Of a DNA stretch of 64,000 nt, positions 8,063 through 16,508 are shown piece by piece. The stretch covers positions 124,001 through 188,000 of the forward strand of contig NZ_JAQMYP010000011.1 in NCBI RefSeq assembly GCF_028369295.1, read 5' to 3'. The notes below the pieces were generated by a model. That model did not search any database. It saw nothing but the letters and a program-made list of their open reading frames with translations, and was not told the origin of the DNA. The stretch is from Streptomyces sp. HD (GTDB taxonomy: Bacteria > Actinomycetota > Actinomycetes > Streptomycetales > Streptomycetaceae). A program made the position numbers and the translations under genes. The first letter of the stretch is position 1. Every line of letters starts with the position of its first letter.

Positions 8063-9865
8063 TCACTTGGCGCACTCGACCTTGTCGGCCGTGGACTTCT
8101 CCACGTCGGGTGCCTTCGTCGGAGCCGTGAGGGACACGCCCGCGCCCTTGAAGTCCTTGCCCAGCGTCAGGGTCATCGTGGGCAGGCCCTGGGAGTTGGT
8201 CACGCTCTTGCCGGGCTTCAGCGCGGCTCCGGAGAGCCCCATGATCGCGGCCAGCCGGCGTGCCTGGTCCGCCTGGTCCGGCGCGTACTCCAGGGTCGTC
8301 TTCGCCAGCGTCGCCGGGGCGTTGCCCGCGTTCTCCGACTTGGTGACGTTCTCCTCGGTCTGCAGCCAGGAGAGGGTCTCCTGCGCACTGCCCGCGGGGG
8401 CACCGCCGTTGAAGACCTGCACCCGCACCTCGGAGGCGTCCGCCTTGGTGCCCTTGAGCCGGGCGGCCACGGCGGCGGCCTCCTTCTTCTTCTGCTGCTT
8501 GACCGCGGTGAACGAGACGTCGTTCTGGATCGCCTGGAAGACCTGGGGAGCCGTGGTCGGGTTGGGGACGACCGTCGCCCTGACCTTCTCGGTCGGGTTG
8601 TCGATCACCGGAACCGTCGTGAAGGTCAGGTTCTTGGTGTTGAGCTTGCCCAGCTCCAGACCCAGGTCCTTCAGCTTGTCGATGGTGTCCAGCTGGGAGT
8701 CGACGGTCAGTGCCTTGGTGCCCGCCTCGGCCAGCTTGATCATCTTGGTCGGGCTGGTGAGCGTGTCGTTCGACTTCAGCTTGCGCATCAGCGCGCTCAG
8801 GAACTGCTGCTGCAGGGTGATCCGGCTCAGGTCGCCGCCGGTGCCGACGGCATGCCGGGTGCGGACGAAGGCCAGCGCCTGCTCGCCCTCGATGACATGC
8901 GCGCCCTTGGGGAGGTCGAGCTTGGAGTCGGGGTCCTTGATGTCCTTGGCCAGACAGACCTCGACGCCGCCGACCGCCGTCGTCAGCGTCTTCACCGCGT
9001 TGAAGTCGGCCACCATGAAGTTGTCCGGCTTGATCCCGGTCAGCTCCGTGACCGTACGAGCGGTGCAGCTGGGGGTACGCCCCTCCTGGCCGAGGCTCGT
9101 GTTGAAGCGGACGTCGGTCTCGCCCGAGATGACCTTCTGGGAGCCGTCCTCCTGCGTCGTCGGGCAGTCCGGGACGTCGACGATCAGGTCACGGGGGATG
9201 CTCAGCGCGGTCGCGTTCGAGCGGTCCTTGGAGACGTGCAGCAGGATCGTGGTGTCGGCGTGTCCGGCGCTGCCCGTGTCGCCGTAGCTGCCGTTGCCCG
9301 CGCCGGTGCGCTTGTCCGTGCCGATGAGCAGGATGTTGATGGCCTTGTCCTTGCTGAAGCCACCGGTGCTCGCGCCGTCGTCGGAGACGGACTGGATGTT
9401 GTCGTTGAGGTGCTCGATATAGAGATAAGCACCCGTCGCGCCCGCCACCAGCACGAACGCCATGATGCCGCCGGTCCAGAGCACGGCCTTCTTCGCCTTG
9501 CTCTTCTTCACCGGCCGGCGACCGCGCCGCCCCGCCTGCGTCTCCTCGGGCACACCCCGGCGCCTGCGCTGCGGCGGGACCTCACGGCCCGGTGCCGGGC
9601 GCGCCTCGCGCTCGGGTGCCGCGGACCGGTTGCGGACCGTCCCGCCCGCGCCGCCCGCGGCGGCCACACCGGCCGCGCCCTGGGCGGGCGAACCGGCGGC
9701 GCGTGAGGCGGCGCCGGCCCGGGAAGCGGATCTGCGGGGTCCGGGGACCGATGACTGCGGAGCGGAAGGAGTCAGTCGCAGTTCGTATTCACCGGTGTTC
9801 GGATTGAGTACCCACTGGTCTGCGGGATCGATGTCTTCCGCCCGCCCACGGCCTTGCGCGTCCAC
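8063..9865 (-). CDS. LCP family protein 4 with LytR_C domain
   Basis: 600 residues, the longest of the five LCP proteins. The cytoplasmic N-terminus (about 150 residues, starting VDAQGRGRAEDIDP and including the block DQWVLNPNTGEYELRL) is rich in Ala, Arg and Pro. One membrane helix (VLWTGGIMAFVLVAGATGAY) follows, then the LCP domain (ILLIGTDKRTGAGNG, TTILLHVSKDRS, LSIPRDLIVDVPDC, VGGVEVCLAKDI, LAFVRTRHAVGTGGDLSR) and LytR_C (EVRVQVFNGGAPAGSAQ to MTLTLGKDFKGAG). GTG 9865 is chosen because the conserved-looking N-terminal block begins there; GGAGG lies 12 bases upstream, somewhat far. It ends in a strong terminator. Confidence 0.9.
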   Translation of the reverse strand: MDAQGRGRAEDIDPADQWVLNPNTGEYELRLTPSAPQSSVPGPRRSASRAGAASRAAGSPAQGAAGVAAAGGAGGTVRNRSAAPEREARPAPGREVPPQRRRRGVPEETQAGRRGRRPVKKSKAKKAVLWTGGIMAFVLVAGATGAYLYIEHLNDNIQSVSDDGASTGGFSKDKAINILLIGTDKRTGAGNGSYGDTGSAGHADTTILLHVSKDRSNATALSIPRDLIVDVPDCPTTQEDGSQKVISGETDVRFNTSLGQEGRTPSCTARTVTELTGIKPDNFMVADFNAVKTLTTAVGGVEVCLAKDIKDPDSKLDLPKGAHVIEGEQALAFVRTRHAVGTGGDLSRITLQQQFLSALMRKLKSNDTLTSPTKMIKLAEAGTKALTVDSQLDTIDKLKDLGLELGKLNTKNLTFTTVPVIDNPTEKVRATVVPNPTTAPQVFQAIQNDVSFTAVKQQKKKEAAAVAARLKGTKADASEVRVQVFNGGAPAGSAQETLSWLQTEENVTKSENAGNAPATLAKTTLEYAPDQADQARRLAAIMGLSGAALKPGKSVTNSQGLPTMTLTLGKDFKGAGVSLTAPTKAPDVEKSTADKVECAK

Positions 9866-10092
9866 GGTTGTCTGAATCCTCCGCCGTCGGGGCCACGCGG
9901 CGCCTTCCCCCTCCAAGGCGCTCGGGTCTCGGTCAAACAGTGCGCAAGCCTAACTACGGCAGGGAGCACCGGATCGCTCACACTATCCGCCCAGTTCAGC
10001 GTCGAGCCACGACGGTGACAAATTCCACGTCCCTACAACTGGGCAATCTGCCCCATTTCTTAGAATTGGGGTTCGCCGACTTGGTGAGCGCT

Positions 10093-11274
10093 TTACCCGC
10101 AGGGGTTCTCAGCGGCGGTGTTGCCCCGGAACGTGGGGGGCGGGGGAGTGGGGTCGGCGGGCCGAACAGGCCGCTTCTTGCCAAAGGCCGGCCCTTTGGA
10201 GCCGTGCCGCATTTCGGGCGAATCAGCTACTTCCACCGGCGTGTCGGTGCGCAGCCGATCGAAGAGCCGCTCCGCCTCGGGCTTCACCAGTTGGTCTCGA
10301 TTGGCGTTGTGGATGTACGACTCTCTGGGAACGGTAAGGAATTGCACGCGTTCGGTGGGGATGTCGCGCACGCCACGCACGAGTTCGTACAAACCGCGCA
10401 AGCTGGCCAGTGCGGGGTCGGTGGTGAGGGACGACGTGGCGGCGTCGAGCACGGGGTAGAGACGGACCGGATTGAGCAGTACGTCGTTGCTCTGGACCTT
10501 GTTGACCAGCGCGGCGAGGAATCGCTGCTGGCGGTCCATGCGGTCGGTGTCGCTGCCGTCGCCGAGGGATTTGCGGGCGCGGACGTAGCCGAGGGCCTGT
10601 TCGCCGTTGAGGGTCACCTTGCCGGCCGGGAGCCTCAGTTTGGCGGCCTTGTCGTTGATGGGCTCGGAAAGGCAGATCTCCACGCCGTCGAGGGCGTCGA
10701 TCATCTCCTTGAAGCCCTGGAAGTCGATGACCACGTGGTGGTCGAGGCGGATGTTCGTGAGCCGCTCCACGGTGCGGACGGTGCAGGCCGAACCGCCCAT
10801 CTGGAAGGCGTAGTTGAACATCGCGAACATCGGGGTGCTGCGGGTGCCGTCGGGGCGGCGGCAGCCGGGGACGTCGACCATGAGGTCGCGGGGTATCGAG
10901 ACGGCGGTGGCGCTGCCGCGTCCTGCGGACAGGTGCAGCAGGATCGTGGTGTCGGAGCGTTCGGTGCCGGAGTCGCGGCCGTAGCGGCGGTTCACGGTGC
11001 CGGCCCTGGAGTCCGAGCCGATGAGCAGGATGTTCTGGGCGCCGTGTACGAGCGAGGTGGGGCGGTCCTTCTCGTACCGGGCGAGTTCCGCGGCGGCGGC
11101 CTCGTCGGGGGTGATGTTGGAGTCGAGCTTGGCGTAGATGGCCCAGCCGGCTCCGGTGGCCGCCACGAGGATCAGCCCGACCCCGAGCGCGCCTCGCCGC
11201 ACCCAGCGCCATCTGCGCCGCCTGCCGACGCCGGGGCCGGGGCCTCCGGGGTATGGGCGTGCGGTGCCGGTCAC
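10093..11274 (-). CDS. LCP family protein 5 (LCP domain only)
   Basis: 393 residues: short basic N-terminus, membrane helix (RRGALGVGLILVAATGAGWA), then an LCP domain with ILLIGSDSRAGTVN, TTILLHLSAGRG, VSIPRDLMVDVPGC, ALDGVEICLSEPI and LGYVRARKSLGDGSDTDR. It lacks the LytR_C domain found in LCP2-4 and ends in a basic Pro-rich tail with a terminal Cys-Gly. GTG 11274 has GGAG six bases upstream; the GTG four codons earlier has its purine tract too close. A run of unusually G-rich, gene-free DNA lies upstream. Confidence 0.9.
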   Translation of the reverse strand: MTGTARPYPGGPGPGVGRRRRWRWVRRGALGVGLILVAATGAGWAIYAKLDSNITPDEAAAAELARYEKDRPTSLVHGAQNILLIGSDSRAGTVNRRYGRDSGTERSDTTILLHLSAGRGSATAVSIPRDLMVDVPGCRRPDGTRSTPMFAMFNYAFQMGGSACTVRTVERLTNIRLDHHVVIDFQGFKEMIDALDGVEICLSEPINDKAAKLRLPAGKVTLNGEQALGYVRARKSLGDGSDTDRMDRQQRFLAALVNKVQSNDVLLNPVRLYPVLDAATSSLTTDPALASLRGLYELVRGVRDIPTERVQFLTVPRESYIHNANRDQLVKPEAERLFDRLRTDTPVEVADSPEMRHGSKGPAFGKKRPVRPADPTPPPPTFRGNTAAENPCG

Positions 11275-11853
11275 GTCGGGCTCCACTCCTCAGGGCGTGC
11301 TGCGTGTGGTGTGGGCTGTTGTTACGACCATGGCTCGGGTGGGGAGTGGGGGGTGGGTGGTGGTGGACCGAATGGGTGACGGTTGCCTCCGGCGGTGGGG
11401 CCGGGATGCGGGTGGTGGGGGTGCGCGTCCATGCCTGCGGCGGCCTGCTGGTGTTCGGTGGGGGCGTGCGTAGCGCCTGCGGGTGCGTTGTGGGTCGGGG
11501 CCGTGCCGGGGGGGTGTCCGTCCTCGGACCGGCGGCTGGACCTGGCCTGGAGGTTCTGTTTCTTGACGCCGGCCACTGCGGGCGGACACCCCCCGGCACG
11601 TCCCCTTCCCGCCGTGGGCGACTGCAGGCCGGTGGGGGTGCGCCGCCCCACCTCGGAGCAGGGCGGCACTTCTCGACGCGGTCCGCGCCTCTCAGCCCGT
11701 CCGGCGTTTGAGGACGAGGCCCTTTCGGGGCCGTGGCGGGGTCTGGGGCGGCAGCCCCAGCGGGGTGCAGGGGCGGAGCCCCTGGCGGGGTCGAAGGGGC
11801 GGAGCCCCTGGGGATGGGACGGGTAGGGGCGGCGGGGGCGAGGGGGATGGGGG
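11275..11853. repeat. Gene-free stretch with common Streptomyces intergenic palindromes
   Basis: 579 bases with no credible gene; open frames here have skewed Arg/Pro/Gly composition. From about 11693 it contains the recurrent Streptomyces element GTCCGGCGTTTGAGGACGAG followed by GC palindromes (GGGGCGGAGCCCC appears twice, at 11770 and 11797, plus CTGGGGCGGCAGCCCCAG). Such elements occur many times in Streptomyces genomes at gene ends. The part next to 11274 should contain the LCP5 promoter. Confidence 0.6.
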
Positions 11854-12627
11854 TCAGGCGGTTGCGGCGTCTGCTGCTGGTGGGGTGGGGGTCAGTTGGC
11901 GGGAGAGCCAGGTGGGGACTCCGCCCAGGAGGCGGAAGAGGCGGCGGGCCTCCTCGCGTAGGCGGGAGGCTTCCGGTTCTGCTTCCGCGTCGGCCAGGGA
12001 GGCCAGGGCGGGGGCCGTGCCCACCAGGTAACCCAGTTCCTCCCGGATGCGGAGGGACTCCGCGAAGCCGTGGCGGGCTTCTGCCAACTCGCCGTCGCGG
12101 AGGGCCAGTCCGGCCAGGTGGCGCCACGTGAAGGAGAGCAGGAGGGGGTCGGCGTGGGCCGTCGCGCCCGCGTGGGCCCGGCGGTAGGCCGCACGGGCCG
12201 CCTGGGGCGAGCGGGCGAGGTTCTCGGCCAGCAGACCGCGGCGGAAGTCGAGGAGGGCACGTCCAGCCGCCCCTGGAGGGATGAGCGCCGCCGCCCGCCC
12301 CAGCGCGGCCCGTGCCTCGTCGGCCCGGTCGCGCACTGAGTGCAGCGTCGCCGCGTAGGCAAGTTGCCCGCGTTCACAAGCGGCCGCGCCCCGCTCGTCG
12401 TCGCTGTGGGCCAGCGCCTCGGCCGTCCGCAGTGCGTCCTCGGCCTCCTCCCAGCCCTGCTCGGTGTACAGACACCGCTCCACCAGCAGCGCGGCCCGCT
12501 GCAGCGCGGCCTGCGCGGTGACCGGCTGGAGCAGTGCCGCCGCGTCCGCCCAGCAGGCGCGTGAGCGCAGCCGCCATACCGCGGTCTGGAGTGGATCGTC
12601 ACCGGCGTTCGTTCCGTTACCAGACAT
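11854..12627 (-). CDS. Helical TPR-like protein of unknown function
   Basis: 257 residues, almost entirely Ala/Leu/Arg/Glu-rich predicted helices arranged as repeated pairs (for example WEEAEDALRTAEALAHSDD, ARAALGRAAALIPPG, ELAEARHGFAESLRIREELG), the pattern of a tetratricopeptide-like solenoid. No signal peptide, membrane segment or catalytic motif is seen. ATG 12627 (MSGNGTNAGDDP) begins the coding-like part; the in-frame extension to 12924 runs through a repeat element. Tetratricopeptide-like proteins usually scaffold protein contacts; no partner can be named. It is the last minus-strand gene before the PucR regulator. Confidence 0.75.
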   Translation of the reverse strand: MSGNGTNAGDDPLQTAVWRLRSRACWADAAALLQPVTAQAALQRAALLVERCLYTEQGWEEAEDALRTAEALAHSDDERGAAACERGQLAYAATLHSVRDRADEARAALGRAAALIPPGAAGRALLDFRRGLLAENLARSPQAARAAYRRAHAGATAHADPLLLSFTWRHLAGLALRDGELAEARHGFAESLRIREELGYLVGTAPALASLADAEAEPEASRLREEARRLFRLLGGVPTWLSRQLTPTPPAADAATA

Positions 12628-12946
12628 GGCGGTATGCGCCACCTCGCCCTCCCCAAGGTCTGTCCTGCGGATCAGCTCGGGGTCGCGGGGCGGGGTACGC
12701 GCGGACGGAGGCGTTGCTTCGCCTCGCAGCCGCACGCACCGCACTCCGCTCGCCGGCGTCGCCGGGCACCGTCCCTTGACACCGACCTGGTCCGCAGGAC
12801 AGGCCCAGCACGCCATCGAGCTGTTGAGTCGTGGCGGCATCTCAGCACGAATCGTCGGGCCCGGCCAAGAGGGTGGGTGAAGGATTTCACAAAGTCGTGG
12901 GACAGCGGCGGCACTTGGTGCCATCCGGGTGAGGGCCGGGTGCAGC
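12628..12946. other. Gene-free stretch between the TPR-like gene and PucR gene
   Basis: 319 bases. Apart from the inverted-repeat element at 12657-12806, nothing recognisable. It should hold the promoter of the TPR-like gene and the 3' end of the PucR transcript. Confidence 0.5.
12657..12806. repeat. 150 bp element bounded by an inverted repeat (MITE-like)
   Basis: CTGTCCTGCGGA at 12660-12671 and its exact complement TCCGCAGGACAG at 12791-12802; similarity extends a few bases on both sides (GGTCTGTCC... and ...GGACAGGCCC). Related ends are common in Streptomyces intergenic DNA. No open frame or target duplication is evident. Confidence 0.45.
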
Positions 12947-14623
12947 TCAACTCATCCGCAATGCCAAGAAGAAATCCAGCTTGTCCTCCAGCCGGGACAG
13001 GTCCCGGCTCGTCAACTGCTCGATCCTGCCCACTCGGTAGCGCAGCGTGTTGACGTGCAGGTGGAGGCGGGTCGCGCAGCGGGTCCAGGAGCCGTCGCAC
13101 TCCAGGAAGGCCTCCAGGGTGGGGATGAGTTCGGCGCGGTGGCGGCGGTCGTAGTCCCGGAGCGGGTCAAGGAGGCGGGCGGTGAAGGCCCGGCGGACGT
13201 CGTCGGGGACGAAGGGGAGCAGCAGGACGTGCGAGGCCAGCTCCTGGTGGCCGGCCGCGCAGACCCGGCCCGTGCGGGCCGCCGCCACCCGGCGGGCGTG
13301 GCGGGCCTCCTCCAGGGCGCCGCGCAGCCCCTCCGCCGAGTGCACCGCCGCGCTCACGCCCAGCGTCACCCGGCCGTCGTCGTCCAGGCCCGCCGACAGC
13401 GGGTTGCGGATCGAGTCGAGGAGGACGTCGGCGTGGATGCCGGCCTCCGAGCCGTCGTGCTCGGCGGAGACCGCGGGTAGCGGGACCAGGGCGATGGCCT
13501 CGTCGCCGGTGTACGCCACGGCGATGCGGTCGGAGGGCTCCGGGCCGGTCGCCAGGGGGTCCACCAGGACCTCTTCCAGGAGGGACTGGGCGATGGGGCC
13601 CGTTTCCAGGTCCCCGCCCTCCCACTCGACCCGGGCGACCACGACCTGCCAGTGCGGGGCCGCGCCGAGGCCCGGCAGCAGCACCGGAGCCGCGACCCGC
13701 AGGCGCGCTGCGATCTCGGCGGGCGCCGCGCCCGTCTGGACCAGCTCCAGGACCTCCTGCGCGAGGCGGCGGCGGACCGTGCGCGCCGCGTCCCTGCGGT
13801 CCCGCTCCACCGCGATCAGCTGTGTGACGCCCTGGAGGAGGTCGAGCCGCTCCTCGGGCCAGTCGCTCGCGTCCGCCTCCACGGCCAGCAGCCAGTCCGA
13901 CAGGACCGTCTCGCGGATGTCCCGCGCGGCGGCCTGCGGGGTGCGGCCGCTGCTGCGGACCGGGAACAGGGAGTACGGGGTGGAACCGAGGGCCGTGCGG
14001 TGCGGGCCGCGGCGGCCCGAGCGGGCCGCCGTCAGGTGTTCGGCTGCCAGCTTCGCGCAGACCTCGGCGGGCAGCGCCGGGCCCCCGACCTTCGAGCCCG
14101 CGATCAGCCGGCCCGTCGGCGACAGCACCCAGGCCTGCAGGTCCAGGTCCGAGCCGAGGAGGTCGAGGACCACGTCCGGGCCGCCGCCCGCCGGGCCCGA
14201 GGTCATCATCCGGCGGTGCCGGTCGACGACGGCCGCGAGGTCACCGGCCCGCTCGCCGCTGACCTGCCGTACGACATGCTCGGTGATCGTCGCGAACGCC
14301 ACCGACTCGTGCACCGCGAACAGCGGCAGACGGTGCTGGGCGCAGGCCAGCACCAGGTCGTCGGGGATGTCGCCGAGCTCGGCCTCACCGGCCGCGAGGG
14401 CCACCACCCCGGACTGCACCAGGAGGCGCACGAACGGCTCGGAGTCCGCGGCGTGGCGCCGCCAGGCCAGCCCCGTGAGCACCAGCTCTCCGCCCGAGAG
14501 ATAGCGGCTGGGGTCCCTGAGGTCGGTGGTCATCACACCGCGCACGGTGCGGTCCAGCTCGTCCTCGCCGCCGAGCAGCTTGAGGCCCAGCGCGTCGGTG
14601 TCCAGCAGTGCGCGCAGCCGCAT
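12947..14623 (-). CDS. PucR family transcriptional regulator
   Basis: 558 residue regulator of purine catabolism type. An N-terminal PucR ligand domain (about 1-130: MRLRALLDTDALGLKLLGG, TDLRDPSRYLSGGELVLTG) is followed by a CdaR/GGDEF-like middle region and a C-terminal helix-turn-helix (PucR_C/HTH_30: CDGSWTRCATRLHLHVNTL then RYRVGRIEQLTSRDL), which is the DNA-binding part. It is transcribed away from the xanthine dehydrogenase operon across a 375 bp shared region, the usual place for a regulator that controls both itself and the operon in response to purines or allantoin-pathway metabolites. ATG 14623 begins the conserved domain exactly. Whether it activates or represses cannot be told. 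Confidence 0.9.
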   Translation of the reverse strand: MRLRALLDTDALGLKLLGGEDELDRTVRGVMTTDLRDPSRYLSGGELVLTGLAWRRHAADSEPFVRLLVQSGVVALAAGEAELGDIPDDLVLACAQHRLPLFAVHESVAFATITEHVVRQVSGERAGDLAAVVDRHRRMMTSGPAGGGPDVVLDLLGSDLDLQAWVLSPTGRLIAGSKVGGPALPAEVCAKLAAEHLTAARSGRRGPHRTALGSTPYSLFPVRSSGRTPQAAARDIRETVLSDWLLAVEADASDWPEERLDLLQGVTQLIAVERDRRDAARTVRRRLAQEVLELVQTGAAPAEIAARLRVAAPVLLPGLGAAPHWQVVVARVEWEGGDLETGPIAQSLLEEVLVDPLATGPEPSDRIAVAYTGDEAIALVPLPAVSAEHDGSEAGIHADVLLDSIRNPLSAGLDDDGRVTLGVSAAVHSAEGLRGALEEARHARRVAAARTGRVCAAGHQELASHVLLLPFVPDDVRRAFTARLLDPLRDYDRRHRAELIPTLEAFLECDGSWTRCATRLHLHVNTLRYRVGRIEQLTSRDLSRLEDKLDFFLALRMS

Positions 14624-14998
14624 TCTCGTCGCCGCCGTTCTTTGTCTCGATATCTACGATGAATCTTGATGGGTCTGTGGGTGAGGCCCGGTCGGCGGGC
14701 CGATGAGCGGCGCCGGGGGCGGTGCTCGTCGTCTTTCGGACGGTGCCGCAGGTCACAGGGCCGTGGCCGGTGTTTCCAGAGAAAGACGTGGAGGTTACTG
14801 AGGGCCTCTGTTCATATGAATCTACAAGATGTCCGCCCTGGCCAGCCAACTCCTTCATGGTTTCCGTGACTGACCCAGGTCGAGCCGGGCGCTGTGTACT
14901 GACGTCAAAGTGCGTTAACAACACATGAACGAGCCGGACTCGCCGCACCAGATCTGGCTCAAACCGTACGGCCCACGAGACGAGGAAGAGAGCCGGCC
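14624..14998. promoter_or_regulatory. Divergent control region between PucR gene and xanthine dehydrogenase operon
   Basis: 375 bases without a gene, with locally low GC near 14800-14835 and 14895-14925 (GTTCATATGAATCTACAAG; GTGCGTTAACAACACATGA), where promoters and a PucR operator are expected. The plus-strand start has GAGGAAGAGAG about 8 bases upstream. No exact operator could be assigned. Confidence 0.55.
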
Positions 14999-15891
14999 AT
15001 GGACTTCCTTCGCCCCGCCAGCTGGGAGGAGGCGCTCGCCGCGAAGGCCGAGCACCCCACCGCTGTGCCGATCGCGGGTGGTACCGACGTGATGGTCGAG
15101 ATCAACTTCGACCACCGCCGGCCCGAGTACCTCCTGGACCTCAACCGCATCGGCGACCTCTACGAGTGGGAGGTCGGCGAGGACAGCGTGCGGCTCGGCG
15201 CCTCTGTGCCGTACACGCGGATCATGGAGAGCCTGCGCGCCGAGCTGCCGGGCCTCGCCCTGGCCTCGCACACGGTCGCCTCCCCGCAGATCCGCAACCG
15301 CGGCGGCGTCGGCGGCAACCTCGGCACCGCCTCCCCGGCCGGCGACGCCCACCCCGCCCTCCTCGCGGCCGGCGCCGAGGTCGAGGTCGAGTCGGCCGAG
15401 CGCGGTACCCGCCTCATCCCGATCGACGAGTTCTACACCGGGGTCAAGCGCAACGCCCTCGCCCCTGACGAGCTGATCCGCGCCGTCCACATCGACAAGG
15501 CCGACGGGCCGCAGCAGTTCTCCAAGGTCGGCACGCGCAATGCGATGGTCATCGCCGTGTGCGCCTTCGGGCTCGCGCTGCACCCCGAGTCGCGGACCGT
15601 TCGGACCGGCATCGGCTCGGCCGCCCCCACGCCCGTGCGGGCCAAGACCGCCGAGGAGTTCCTGAACGCGGCGCTCGAAGAGGGCGGCTTCTGGGACAGC
15701 GGCGAGATCATCACTCCGTCGGTCGCCAAGCAGTTCGCGGAGCTGTGCTCCGGGGCCTGCAGCCCGATCGACGACGTCCGGGGCACGGCGAGCTATCGCC
15801 GGCACGCGGTCGGCGTCATGGCCCGCCGCACGCTGACCTGGACCTGGGAGTCGTACCGCGGCGCCCGCCGCGCCACGGAGGGAGCTGCGTG

Positions 15892-15892
<1 letters not shown>
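14999..15892 (+). CDS. Xanthine dehydrogenase FAD-binding subunit
   Basis: 297 residue medium subunit of a molybdenum hydroxylase that oxidises hypoxanthine and xanthine to urate; this subunit binds FAD and passes electrons to NAD. Motifs: VPIAGGTDVMVEINF (FAD pyrophosphate loop) near residue 22, and the second FAD motif IRNRGGVGGNLGTASPAGD around residues 98-116, then the C-terminal CO_deh_flav_C-type domain (QFSKVGTRNAMVIAV, GIGSAAPTPVRAKTAEEFL). It is the first gene of the operon and its TGA overlaps the ATG of the 2Fe-2S subunit by one base, which suggests coupled translation. Confidence 0.94.
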
Positions 15893-16503
<611 letters not shown>

Positions 16504-16508
16504 GCAGC

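Noticed and set aside
11287..11853. Short frames in both directions in the G-rich gap
   Set aside because: No consistent third-position bias, no domain, and the stretch consists of recurrent Streptomyces intergenic palindromes.
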